Shown: positions 8,368 through 16,509 of the stretch, piece after piece
How positions within the stretch are numbered: the first letter of the stretch is position 1
How the letters are laid out: the number at the start of each line of letters is the position of its first letter
Assembly (NCBI GenBank): GCA_966250865.1
Contig: CBINIT010000004.1
Location: forward strand, 1 to 48,613
DNA from: CAYGGE01 sp966250865
GTDB taxonomy: Bacteria > Patescibacteriota > UBA1384 > CAYGGE01
Direction of reading: 5' to 3'
Length of the DNA: 48,613 nucleotides
The notes under the pieces: generated by a model
What the model saw: only the letters and a program-made list of their open reading frames with translations
Databases searched by the model: none
What the model was told of the DNA's origin: nothing
Made by a program: the position numbers and the translations under genes

Positions 8368-9078
8368 TTACTCACCTGTTGGCTTAATTCGTTTTGTTTT
8401 TGGCTGTTCTTCCTCGATTTTGTGAAGCGTGATGGTAAGGACGCCGTTTCTCATGTCGGCTGTAGCGGTATCACTGATAACTGGTATAGGTAATCCAATC
8501 GTGCGACTAAACGATTGCACTTGGTATTCTCGACGGAGGTAGCCAATGACTCGACCCTCGTCTCGTCTCTCTTCTTTTGTAGTACCGCTGATCGTTACGT
8601 AGTCATCTGCGACATCAATATCGATTTGTTCTTGGTTGAAACCCGGGACATGGGCTTCAATATAGATATGGTGATCGTCTTGATGGATGTTGACTGTGGG
8701 AAAAGCAGTAGTCATGCCCATGGGAAACCGTGCTGTCTGATCGAGTGCGTGGTCTATTTGTTCACGGACATCTCGAAAATCTTGGAATGGTGACCAAGGA
8801 TTGAGTCCTCTGGGTGGGAGAACTTCTTTCGCTCGCCCAGAGTCAGTCGCCTCTTTGTCTGGGCTCTTGGCATTTTCTGCTGCGGCGGTCTGGATTACGT
8901 CTTCCAGTGGCGCACGGAAAAACTCGGCTAACTGAATGGCGAGGGGAAGTGAGGGCAGCCAACGTCCCTGCTCAAGGGAGATCAAAGATTGACGGGAGAT
9001 GTTGAGCTGTTTGGCGAGCTCTTCTTGGGTTAAGTTGTGGTTTTTTCGTAATTCGCGAACCCTTACGATGATTCTCAT
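8368..9078 (-). CDS. XRE-family HTH fused to Hsp20/alpha-crystallin domain
   Basis: A 236-residue protein joining two well-defined domains. Residues 1-60 are an XRE/Cro-type helix-turn-helix (VRELRKNHNLTQEELAKQLN, then SRQSLISLEQGRWLPSL). After a charged linker (about 65-90) comes an Hsp20 N-terminal-arm-like stretch (NPWSPFQDFRDV) and an alpha-crystallin domain (about 126-220) with the hallmark ADMRNGVL at 207-214. The C-terminal IxI oligomer-locking motif is not obvious; the tail reads KRIKPTGE. Small heat-shock proteins bind unfolding clients as oligomers and XRE domains bind palindromic DNA as dimers. A stress-titrated autorepressor is the natural reading, but it is inference. A palindrome lies inside its own promoter. 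No frame break is visible between the domains, so the fusion looks genuine. Confidence 0.92.
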   Translation of the reverse strand: MRIIVRVRELRKNHNLTQEELAKQLNISRQSLISLEQGRWLPSLPLAIQLAEFFRAPLEDVIQTAAAENAKSPDKEATDSGRAKEVLPPRGLNPWSPFQDFRDVREQIDHALDQTARFPMGMTTAFPTVNIHQDDHHIYIEAHVPGFNQEQIDIDVADDYVTISGTTKEERRDEGRVIGYLRREYQVQSFSRTIGLPIPVISDTATADMRNGVLTITLHKIEEEQPKTKRIKPTGE

Positions 9079-9084
9079 AGCTTA

Positions 9085-9113
9085 ACTGTAAAGAAAACTT
9101 TACATTTTGTCAA
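9085..9113 (-). promoter_or_regulatory. Leaderless promoter of the HTH-Hsp20 gene
   Basis: TTGACA - 17 nt - TACAGT on the minus strand; the -10 ends 6 nt before the ATG at 9078 and there is no Shine-Dalgarno sequence. Confidence 0.8.
9087..9104. promoter_or_regulatory. Perfect palindromic operator candidate
   Basis: TGTAAAGAAAACTTTACA has two 7-nt arms around AAAA. It fills the spacer and overlaps the -10 of the HTH-Hsp20 promoter, where a bound repressor would block RNA polymerase. The XRE domain encoded directly downstream is the obvious candidate binder. Confidence 0.7.
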
Positions 9114-9136
9114 TGTGGGCCACCGATAATAACAGG

Positions 9137-9165
9137 TTGAAACAGGGATGAAATTAACGTAGAAT
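9137..9165 (+). promoter_or_regulatory. Promoter of leuS
   Basis: TTGAAA - 17 nt - TAGAAT; the expected start is near 9172 and gives a leader of about 18 nt with AAAGGA before the leuS ATG. Confidence 0.7.
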
Positions 9166-9189
9166 AAGACTAATAAGTAAAGGATAGCT

Positions 9190-11595
9190 ATGAACCAGAA
9201 ATACAACCCACAGGCAATAGAGCAAAAGTGGCGAGAGTATTGGCAGACATCAGGCCTTGATAAGGCTGTGATGGATCCAGAAAAGGCTAAGTACTATACG
9301 CTGGTCATGTTTCCGTATCCATCGGGTGAAGGCTTGCATGTTGGCCACTGGCGACCCTACGTATTGTCTGATGTATGGACGCGTTATCAGATGATGCAGG
9401 GAAAGGAAGTGCTCTATCCGATGGGCTGGGACGCTTTTGGCTTGCCCGCGGAAAATCGAGCGATCAAGCAAGGCATCCACCCTGAAGAATCAACGAATTT
9501 AGCAATTATGAACATGAAGCGCCAATTAAAAGAGACGGGAGCGTTATTCGATTGGGACAGGGAGCTTGACACATCAAAGCCTGATTATTATCGGTGGACT
9601 CAATGGTTGTTTCTTGAGCTATACAAGAAAGGCTTAGCCTACCGTAAAGAAGCCATGGTTAACTGGTGCCCTCAAGACAAGACGGTGCTCGCTAATGAAC
9701 AGGTTGTTGATGGCTGCTGTGAACGCTGCGGCACTGAAGTGACGAAAAAGTCATTGCGGCAGTGGTTTTTTAAGATTACCGAGTATGCCGAGGAGTTGCT
9801 TGACTTCTCAGATATTGAATGGGCTGATCGGGTGAAGACGATGCAAAAGAACTGGATAGGGAAAAGCGAAGGCCTCCTCTTTACGGCGCCAGTCAAAGAC
9901 ATGGACATGACGATCCAAACCTACTCGACTCATTTTGAAGCTTGCTACGCTGATACATTTGTGGTTATCGCCCCAGATCATCCTCTATTGCCGGAGCTTC
10001 TTGAAGGGATCGAAAATAAAGACGCTGTGTTAGCATTCGCTGAAGAGCTCGTTAAGAAGCGGATTGCTCGTGGCTTTGAAGAGGAAAAAGAGCCCGAAGG
10101 CATGTTTACGGGTCGCTACATCGTGGACCCGCTCGGTAATGGTGATCTGCCGATCTGGATTGCCAGTTTTGCCTTGGCTGATTACGGAACGGGTATCGTT
10201 AAGTGCTCGGCTCATGATGAACGCGACTTTAGATTTGCTAAAAAATACAATATTCCACTCAAGGTCGGACTGGTTCCTCCCGATGCAGAATTACGTAAAA
10301 AAGTTGAGAACTTCGAGGTTTGTTACACCGATCATATGAATGGCATCTTGCTTGAGCCTGCTGAGCTAGCCGGTCAGGTCGCTCACGATGTTCGTCAAAA
10401 AGTAGTCGAGCATGTTGAGACAAAGGGCTACGCCGTTCGTAAGACTACCTACCGCTTGCGCGACTGGCTGATTTCTCGCCAGCGCTATTGGGGAGCTCCG
10501 ATTCCAATTATCTATTGTGACGAGTGTGGTGAAGTTCCAGTCCCTACTAATCAATTGCCAGTAGTATTGCCTCATAACGCCGATTTTCAACCCGGCGGCG
10601 AGTCTCCGCTGGCACGTGACGAGAGCTTTGTGCGCGTCAATTGTCCGAAGTGTGGCGACCTGGCAAAGCGTGAGACTGACACCATGGACACCTTTGTAGA
10701 CTCTTCATGGTACTTCCTTCGGTTCTGTGATCCAAAAAATGAATCAAAAGCTTTTGACCTAGAAAAAGTACAGTACTGGATGCCCGTAGATCTGTATATT
10801 GGTGGTATTGAGCATGCTATCCTTCACTTACTTTATGCTCGATTTTTCACAAAAGCTCTAGCCGATATCGGCCTCTTTAATTTTCGAGAGCCATTTAAAC
10901 AACTTCTTGACAATGGCATGATCTATCTCGACGGTAAGAAGATGTCGAAATCAAAGGGTAATGTAGTTAATCCGGACGACTTGGTGGCACGCTACGGTGC
11001 AGACACTCTTCGCGGATATGAGATGTTTATTGGCCCGGCTAACCTTGATGTCGAGTGGAACCCAAATGGTGTGGCGGGCGTATATCGTTTTCTGCACAAA
11101 GCCTGGCAGTTCGTAGTGAGCGAGTCATCTGGCTCCACTGCACTATCACCTGAAACCCATAAGCTCATTAAGAAAGTAACAGCAGATTTTAAATCGTTTA
11201 GTTTTAATACGGTCGTAAGTAGTCTAATGAGCTATGTCAATAATACTTCCGATAAAGCGCTAAGTGTTGCAGATAAGAAATCGTTTATCCAGCTTATGGC
11301 GCCAATTTTCCCTCACTTTTCTGAGGAGTTATGGCAAACTCTTGGTGAGGCGGAGAGTGTTTTCCGTTCGTCTTGGCCAACACATGACGAAGCGCAACTG
11401 CAAACCGAAACTGCTACGATCATTGTTCAGGTGAATGGGAAGGTTAAGGGCACCGTTACCGTCGATACACGTGCTGAAGAAGCGGCAGTTGTCGCTGTCG
11501 TTAGGGCTGACCCTAAACTACAGACAGTAGTCCCTGAAACCGTCGTTCGAATCATCTATGTGACTGGACGTCTGATCAATTTTGTGGTAAGATAA
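9190..11595 (+). CDS. leuS: Leucyl-tRNA synthetase
   Basis: Class I synthetase charging tRNA-Leu. The signature HVGH is at residues 50-53 and KMSKS near 584-588. Zinc-binding cysteines appear in CCERCG and in YCDECG...NCPKCG. The 801 residues are somewhat short for the family. In the CP1 editing domain, HDERDF and the GTG loop (DYGTGIVKCSAHDERDF) are kept, but the threonine-rich TTRPDT motif is replaced by a stretch around residues 249-256 reading FEACYADT, so hydrolysis of mischarged tRNA may be altered or lost. It is the first gene of a + strand unit with rpmF and nusB, transcribed away from the HTH-Hsp20 gene. Confidence 0.97.
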   Translation: MNQKYNPQAIEQKWREYWQTSGLDKAVMDPEKAKYYTLVMFPYPSGEGLHVGHWRPYVLSDVWTRYQMMQGKEVLYPMGWDAFGLPAENRAIKQGIHPEESTNLAIMNMKRQLKETGALFDWDRELDTSKPDYYRWTQWLFLELYKKGLAYRKEAMVNWCPQDKTVLANEQVVDGCCERCGTEVTKKSLRQWFFKITEYAEELLDFSDIEWADRVKTMQKNWIGKSEGLLFTAPVKDMDMTIQTYSTHFEACYADTFVVIAPDHPLLPELLEGIENKDAVLAFAEELVKKRIARGFEEEKEPEGMFTGRYIVDPLGNGDLPIWIASFALADYGTGIVKCSAHDERDFRFAKKYNIPLKVGLVPPDAELRKKVENFEVCYTDHMNGILLEPAELAGQVAHDVRQKVVEHVETKGYAVRKTTYRLRDWLISRQRYWGAPIPIIYCDECGEVPVPTNQLPVVLPHNADFQPGGESPLARDESFVRVNCPKCGDLAKRETDTMDTFVDSSWYFLRFCDPKNESKAFDLEKVQYWMPVDLYIGGIEHAILHLLYARFFTKALADIGLFNFREPFKQLLDNGMIYLDGKKMSKSKGNVVNPDDLVARYGADTLRGYEMFIGPANLDVEWNPNGVAGVYRFLHKAWQFVVSESSGSTALSPETHKLIKKVTADFKSFSFNTVVSSLMSYVNNTSDKALSVADKKSFIQLMAPIFPHFSEELWQTLGEAESVFRSSWPTHDEAQLQTETATIIVQVNGKVKGTVTVDTRAEEAAVVAVVRADPKLQTVVPETVVRIIYVTGRLINFVVR

Positions 11596-11635
11596 TTCCT
11601 AGTTTACTCGATATTAATATTTCCGGAGAGAATCA

Positions 11636-11806
11636 ATGGCAGTACCAAAAAAGAAACTTTCAGATGCTCGTAGCAAGCGACGCAAAAGCGCCAATGCTCA
11701 GGAAGAGCGCACTGCTCTCGCCGTATGTGCACATTGCGGTGCGGCAAACCTTCCACATACCGTTTGCTCATCCTGTGGTTACTACAAGGGCGAAAAAGTC
11801 CAATAG
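11636..11806 (+). CDS. rpmF: 50S ribosomal protein L32
   Basis: A 56-residue L32, beginning MAVPKKKLSDARSKRRKS as in the family. It keeps the four-cysteine zinc ribbon (CAHC and CSSC), so it is the zinc-dependent form. The ATG at 11636 has CCGGAG upstream. It lies 40 bp after leuS and 25 bp before nusB on the same strand. Confidence 0.95.
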   Translation: MAVPKKKLSDARSKRRKSANAQEERTALAVCAHCGAANLPHTVCSSCGYYKGEKVQ

Positions 11807-11831
11807 ACCATAAGAAGCTGGAGAGTACCTT

Positions 11832-12269
11832 ATGAATCGACATCTTTCTCGGACCATCTCGATGCAAACCCTCTATGAATGGGACATGCGTCGTGACTCA
11901 GATATTGAGGCAGTTACTGATCGCAATATTGAAGAGTTCCAAGAAGATGCCGACGCTGACTACATTCGTAAGGTGGTTGTAGGCAGTATCCAGCACGTCG
12001 ATACTATCGATGCCGAGATTGAGCGCGTCGCACCAGAGTGGCCTATCCACCAGATTTCACCGATCGATAAAGCTATTCTACGGGTAGCGATTTTTGAGCT
12101 TCTTTTCAGTGAAGATGTACCACCAAAAGTGGCGATTAATGAAGCAGTTGAGCTTTCAAAAATGTTTGGTGGAGAAAACTCCTCCAAATTTATCAATGGC
12201 GTACTTGGAACTGTCTATCGGTCTTCTTCAAAATACGATCCAAAAGAAGAACAAGTTAACGTAGAGTAG
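11832..12269 (+). CDS. nusB: Transcription antitermination factor NusB
   Basis: NusB binds boxA RNA with S10 and supports rRNA transcription. The 145 residues show the family's helical core and its hallmark regions: WPIHQISPIDKAILRVAIFE, then PPKVAINEAVELSKMFGGE, then SSKFINGVLGTV. GGAG lies before the ATG. It is encoded between rpmF and rnc, so ribosome supply and RNA processing genes sit together. Confidence 0.96.
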   Translation: MNRHLSRTISMQTLYEWDMRRDSDIEAVTDRNIEEFQEDADADYIRKVVVGSIQHVDTIDAEIERVAPEWPIHQISPIDKAILRVAIFELLFSEDVPPKVAINEAVELSKMFGGENSSKFINGVLGTVYRSSSKYDPKEEQVNVE

Positions 12270-12288
12270 TTTTACGCCCGTTTCGTGA

Positions 12289-12318
12289 TTGTACACGTGG
12301 CGCTCGTAAACCTATTCT
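12289..12318 (+). promoter_or_regulatory. Possible promoter of rnc
   Basis: TTGTAC - 18 nt - TATTCT in the nusB-rnc gap; the match is moderate and co-transcription with nusB is also possible. Confidence 0.4.
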
Positions 12319-12333
12319 CTAGAAAGGCCCTTC

Positions 12334-13026
12334 ATGCCAAACAATCTTTCGGAGATTGAAGAGAAATTGGGTATCTCATTCACCAACAAAGACCTATTGC
12401 GACAGGTTTTCGTTCACCGGTCATATCTCAATGAAAATGCTGGGTTCGACTTGGACCATAATGAACGCCTTGAGTTTCTAGGCGATGCCGTACTTGAGCT
12501 TGTGGTCACCGAACATCTGTATAAAAGCTATAGCAACCCCGAAGGCGAGTTAACGAACTGGCGAAGCGCTATTGTGCGCGGGGTTATGCTTGCTGAGATT
12601 GCTCAAGGTCTATCGATGGGTGATTACCTTTTCTTATCTCGTGGTGAACAAAAAAGCGGAGGAAAAGCTCGACAGCTCATCTTAGCCAATACCTTCGAAG
12701 CATTTATTGGCGCCCTGTACCTCGACAAAGGCTATGAGGCCGCACAGCAGTTTATTGGTACACACCTACTTGTCCGCCTCCCAGCAATTATCGAAAAGAA
12801 ACTCTATCTTGATTCGAAGAGTCGCCTCCAAGAACTGGCACAGGAAAAGTTTAGTGTAACACCCAATTACCGCGTATTGGCTGAGCAGGGGCCTGATCAC
12901 GCTAAGAGCTTTACCGTAGGGGTATTTATTGCTGATAAGCTCATGGGTGAAGGTGCTGGTTCGTCAAAGCAAAATGCAGAGCAGGCTGCTGCAAGCAACG
13001 CACTCCAAGAACTCAATATAGTATAA
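12334..13026 (+). CDS. rnc: Ribonuclease III
   Basis: Double-strand-specific endoribonuclease for rRNA maturation. The catalytic signature NERLEFLGDAVLELVVTEHL is intact, and the second acidic cluster (ANTFEAFIGALYLDKG) is present. The C-terminal dsRNA-binding domain runs from about residue 160 (SRLQELAQEKF) to the end (SSKQNAEQAAASNALQEL). At 230 residues it has the usual length. GAAAGG precedes the ATG. The convergent PaaX-like gene ends 6 bp after it, with no terminator visible in between. Confidence 0.97.
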   Translation: MPNNLSEIEEKLGISFTNKDLLRQVFVHRSYLNENAGFDLDHNERLEFLGDAVLELVVTEHLYKSYSNPEGELTNWRSAIVRGVMLAEIAQGLSMGDYLFLSRGEQKSGGKARQLILANTFEAFIGALYLDKGYEAAQQFIGTHLLVRLPAIIEKKLYLDSKSRLQELAQEKFSVTPNYRVLAEQGPDHAKSFTVGVFIADKLMGEGAGSSKQNAEQAAASNALQELNIV

Positions 13027-13032
13027 GCCTTG

Positions 13033-13773
13033 TTATTCAATACAGTAAGGACGTAGTTTTGTGTAAAGCTCGTGGGCTCGACGAGCTAGTCGGGTATGGG
13101 GAGCGATAGTATCTGGTAACCGTGGATCAGTCTTTACTGTTTCAGCATAAGAAAAGACAGCCCTCTTTGCCAGGAATCGACTGTTTGCTCTTTGCTCAAG
13201 GCGAAGCATGTTCAGCATTCTCTCGCCCAATACAATGAACTGTTCATACTGCCGTTCTAGTTGTTTCCAGTCCCAACATTGACGGACAAAGAGGTTTAAT
13301 TGATAGGTGCTATCGTTTGCTACTGTTTCGAGCTGGAAGACGTATTCTTCAACTTTATATCTTTTAATAAAGCGCTTTATTATCTCTGCATGATTCCGTG
13401 GCGAAACCCAAACACTTGATTTTAACATGCCAAAACCAATATCTTTAAGCAGTGTGCGAAAACTATCACGTAGCTTTCTTTTGGACTCAGGAATATCGAA
13501 GATGACTAGGTGCCAACGCTGATCCCAATCTTCTTCCTGAGGCTGCTTGATAGCTTCAAGGGTCTGATTGAGTGTCTCGACCCCGTGAATGCTAATTGAG
13601 TAGGAGACGCTGCCTCGTCTCTCCTTTTTTATTACGAGCCCTTTATTGACGAGCCTACCGAGTGCTGAATAGATTACCTGTAGGTCAGGCTCTTCAAAGT
13701 ATGACGGTATCTCCTCGCTGGGCGCTTCCTCGAGATCATCTAGGAGGATGAGCAACTCATCGATAATCGTCAT
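13033..13773 (-). CDS. PaaX-like transcriptional regulator with Cas2-like domain
   Basis: The 246-residue protein resembles the PaaX family. It has an N-terminal winged helix (about residues 1-75, ending in VNKGLVIKKERRGSVSYSIS), then a ferredoxin-like Cas2-related central domain (WHLVIFDIPESKRKLRDSFR, then KDIGFGMLKSSVWVSP), then a helical C-terminal part. PaaX controls phenylacetate catabolism in other bacteria, but no such genes occur here and that role should not be transferred. A clear promoter and TAAGGAG ribosome site precede the ATG. The gene is convergent with rnc and follows dacA on the same strand. No CRISPR array or cas1 is present, so it is not a CRISPR adaptation gene. Confidence 0.75.
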   Translation of the reverse strand: MTIIDELLILLDDLEEAPSEEIPSYFEEPDLQVIYSALGRLVNKGLVIKKERRGSVSYSISIHGVETLNQTLEAIKQPQEEDWDQRWHLVIFDIPESKRKLRDSFRTLLKDIGFGMLKSSVWVSPRNHAEIIKRFIKRYKVEEYVFQLETVANDSTYQLNLFVRQCWDWKQLERQYEQFIVLGERMLNMLRLEQRANSRFLAKRAVFSYAETVKTDPRLPDTIAPHTRLARRAHELYTKLRPYCIE

Positions 13774-13815
13774 GCAATACTCCTTATAGCTAGAACCTTT
13801 TCGATCGTTACGTCT

Positions 13816-13844
13816 ATACTATAAAGATTGCGATTACTTGTCAA
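13816..13844 (-). promoter_or_regulatory. Promoter of the PaaX-like gene
   Basis: TTGACA - 17 nt - TAGTAT on the minus strand, beginning 8 bp after the dacA stop; the leader is about 36 nt. Confidence 0.75.
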
Positions 13845-13851
13845 ACTGATA

Positions 13852-15030
13852 TTACCGAACGATAGGTTTCCAGGTAAAGGCACTATACCCGTATTCGTAA
13901 AGTGTTTTAGATACCTTGGCACTTGCTTGTGCAGTATGCTCATAGGTATCAAAGACGACAGCAACAAGCCGATGGCCATCATGTAAGGCGCTGGTAATAA
14001 GGCAGTGTCCGGCACCGGTACCATCGGCAAGCTTTGGCGTGTATCCGGTTTTCCCAGTCTCGACATAGGGGTACTCAAAGCCTGAGCCAGCCTTTAAGAG
14101 CCAGTTGGAGTTTTCGAATGTATGACGATATCTCTCGGGAGAGGTGTATTCATAGGCAAGCTTGCCAGCAATCTGTCGGTAGAGATCAAAGCTTAAGGCA
14201 CGCATCTTGATCTTCGCCATATCGTGAGCTGTCGAGTGCCCTTCGATATCATTCAGCCCTGCTGGGTCGGCAAAACGTGTATTCGTTGCGCCTACTGTAC
14301 GAGCCATCTTATTCATCTCGTTGACGAAGCGTGAAGTAGTATCGTTGTCTCCGGATTTAGCCATGTGCTCGGCAAGGGCGAAGGCTGCATCATTCCCGGA
14401 AACCATAAGTAAGCCATGGAGCAATTCGCGGATTGTAGCCGTTTCCCCGACACGAAACCCAACGGCTGATCCGATCTGCGTAGCTGCAGCTTGCGATATA
14501 GTGACTCGTTCGTCGAGATCTTTGTAGTGCTCAAGGCTTACAACGGCTGTAGCAATCTTTGTGGTGCTGGCGATCGGCACTTGGACGTCAGCATCTTTCT
14601 CGTAGAGAACAGTCTTACTTGCTTCGTCGATTAAGATTACGTTCTCTGCGGCGATATAAGGTTCGTTAACACCATCGTTACGTTCGGGAATGGGTGGCAA
14701 CTCAAGCGATTTGATAGTTGGCAAAGTAACCGCTGGTAGGATATTGGCCTGGGCCACTCTTGGCGTGGATTCATCTCCTGTAGAGGCGGCAGCCGAACCT
14801 TGGCGACTTGAGCTGTCAAACCCAATAACAGCCACACTGATGGCTAAAATCATTACTAAAATATGACGCCATTTATCTGCAACAGCTGTAGGGATGGCGG
14901 CAGTACTTACGTTAATCTTAGGCCCAGGAGAGGTTGTGGCCTTACGAGGACCGTGTTGTAACCCAGATCCCGGGATGCGTCGATTAGGGAGCGCGGGTCG
15001 TGATGGTTCAGGCAATTTGAAGTCGTTCAT
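13852..15030 (-). CDS. dacA: D-alanyl-D-alanine carboxypeptidase (peptidase S11)
   Basis: A serine peptidase that trims the terminal D-Ala from peptidoglycan stem peptides outside the membrane. All three active-site motifs are visible: SxxK in ASTTKIA, SxN in VSGND and KTG in GKTGYT. The N-terminus has a basic, proline-rich cytoplasmic stretch and one membrane segment near residues 50-70, so the protein is membrane-anchored. At 392 residues the length is normal, though the C-terminal PBP5-like domain looks short. GGAGGGG stands just before the ATG at 15030. Its promoter lies between it and aspS. The gene symbol follows family usage. Confidence 0.9.
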   Translation of the reverse strand: MNDFKLPEPSRPALPNRRIPGSGLQHGPRKATTSPGPKINVSTAAIPTAVADKWRHILVMILAISVAVIGFDSSSRQGSAAASTGDESTPRVAQANILPAVTLPTIKSLELPPIPERNDGVNEPYIAAENVILIDEASKTVLYEKDADVQVPIASTTKIATAVVSLEHYKDLDERVTISQAAATQIGSAVGFRVGETATIRELLHGLLMVSGNDAAFALAEHMAKSGDNDTTSRFVNEMNKMARTVGATNTRFADPAGLNDIEGHSTAHDMAKIKMRALSFDLYRQIAGKLAYEYTSPERYRHTFENSNWLLKAGSGFEYPYVETGKTGYTPKLADGTGAGHCLITSALHDGHRLVAVVFDTYEHTAQASAKVSKTLYEYGYSAFTWKPIVR

Positions 15031-15061
15031 TCCCCTCCAATTTAGAAGTTCTTACAAAATG

Positions 15062-15090
15062 ACTGTACGCTATTCGCTATTTTTTGTCGA
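15062..15090 (-). promoter_or_regulatory. Promoter of dacA
   Basis: TCGACA - 17 nt - TACAGT on the minus strand, in the 71-bp gap between aspS and dacA. Confidence 0.6.
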
Positions 15091-15101
15091 GAGACAAGTC
15101 C

Positions 15102-16496
15102 TTACTTGTGTGGCGTCTGTTCGGTAGTTTTGATATGCAGCTCTCTGAGTTGTTTTTCCGCAACAGGGGCAGGCGCATCCATCATAAGGTCGCGGCCATC
15201 GCCAGTTTTCGGGAAGGCAATGACTTCACGAATATTTGGCTCACCAGCGAGGATCATGACCAGCCGATCAATGCCAGGTGCGATACCGCCGTGTGGTGGC
15301 GCGCCATAGCTAAATGCTTCGAGCATATGGCCAAAGCGTGCCTGCGCCTCATCTTTACTGATACCAAGAACATCAAAAATCTTTACTTGAAGTTCGGGCT
15401 CATGGATACGAATGCTACCACTGCCTAACTCATAGCCATTGATAACAATATCATAGCTGGCACTTAGCGCTTCGATTGGGTTGGTCTCAAGCAGGGCTTC
15501 GTCCCCAGCTTTAGGTCGGGTAAAGAGGTGGTGGACGGCTGCGAGCTTTTTCTCCGTTTCGTCATACTCAAATAACGGGAAGTCGGTAATAAACGCAAAG
15601 GCAATCTCATTAGGGTCGGTTTTATCTTTGCGCAAATCTGGCTTATCGGTGCCATATTTCTCCATCGATTCGGCGTACGTCAGGCGTTGAAACGGGCTAA
15701 ACGTCAATTTTTTTTCTGGGGTTACAGTATGGACAAGTTCAGTGAAGAGCCGTTCAGTCAGCTGTAAGATGGTTTCTTGGTCGACAAAGCTCATCTCCAA
15801 GTCGAGTTGAGTAAACTCTGGTTGGCGGTCTCCACGTGAGTCTTCATCGCGGAAGCAGCGAACGATTTGGAAGTAGCGATCAAGGCCGCCGACCATCATG
15901 AGCTGCTTAAACTGCTGTGGCGACTGTGGCAGGGCATAGAAACTCCCTGGCTGCAGACGAGAGGGAATGATATATTCGCGAGCTCCTTCCGGCGTCCCCT
16001 TTGTAATGAACGGCGTTTCAATCTCATAAAAACCTTCGTTAATGAGAAAGTTTCGGATGAATTGAGTAACGTTGCTTCGTAGTTTTAGGTTCTTCTGGAG
16101 GCGTTCGCTTCGCAAATCGAGGTAGCGATACTTCATGCGAAGCTCTTCGTTGACATCGTCAGATGACTGGCTACCCCAAGGGAACTCTTTGGCAACAGAG
16201 ACGATCTCGAGGTGTTCAATTTGCATCTCAATGCCACCGTTTAGACCCTCGGTAATAAGTTTCTCGGGACGATTAACGATTGTTCCGGTAACTCGTACCG
16301 CAGATTGCTCTTTTGCGCCACTTACTACGGAGAAGAAGGACTGGCTAGCGGTAGCGACAGACTGAATCTTGCCTGAACTGTCACGAATATCAAGAAAGGC
16401 TACCTTGCCATGATCGCGTTTGGTGTCGATAAAGCCAGCAATGAGTACCTGCTTCCCTATATGCTCTTCAAGTTTTCCGATAAAAGTTCGTTCCAT
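15102..16496 (-). CDS. aspS: Aspartyl-tRNA synthetase lacking the GAD insertion
   Basis: Class II synthetase charging tRNA-Asp. It has an N-terminal OB-fold anticodon domain, the bacterial-type motif 2 (CFRDEDSRGDRQPEFTQLD, about 214-232) and motif 3 (GIAPGIDRLVMIL). Bacterial AspRS is usually near 590 residues because of a GAD domain inserted in the catalytic core; here YGTDKPDLR (281-289) is followed within about 10 residues by FITDFPLFE, so the insertion is missing and the length is 464. His29 in KRDHG matches the residue often seen in non-discriminating enzymes that also make Asp-tRNA-Asn for GatCAB; that is inference. It is the last gene of the rbfA-pheST-aspS run. Confidence 0.95.
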   Translation of the reverse strand: MERTFIGKLEEHIGKQVLIAGFIDTKRDHGKVAFLDIRDSSGKIQSVATASQSFFSVVSGAKEQSAVRVTGTIVNRPEKLITEGLNGGIEMQIEHLEIVSVAKEFPWGSQSSDDVNEELRMKYRYLDLRSERLQKNLKLRSNVTQFIRNFLINEGFYEIETPFITKGTPEGAREYIIPSRLQPGSFYALPQSPQQFKQLMMVGGLDRYFQIVRCFRDEDSRGDRQPEFTQLDLEMSFVDQETILQLTERLFTELVHTVTPEKKLTFSPFQRLTYAESMEKYGTDKPDLRKDKTDPNEIAFAFITDFPLFEYDETEKKLAAVHHLFTRPKAGDEALLETNPIEALSASYDIVINGYELGSGSIRIHEPELQVKIFDVLGISKDEAQARFGHMLEAFSYGAPPHGGIAPGIDRLVMILAGEPNIREVIAFPKTGDGRDLMMDAPAPVAEKQLRELHIKTTEQTPHK

Positions 16497-16509
16497 AGTG
16501 ATCCTTTAC

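Noticed and set aside
13033..13773. Cas2-like domain hinting at a CRISPR system
   Set aside because: The protein has a PaaX-like winged helix and length; no cas1, no effector and no repeat-spacer array occur anywhere in the window.
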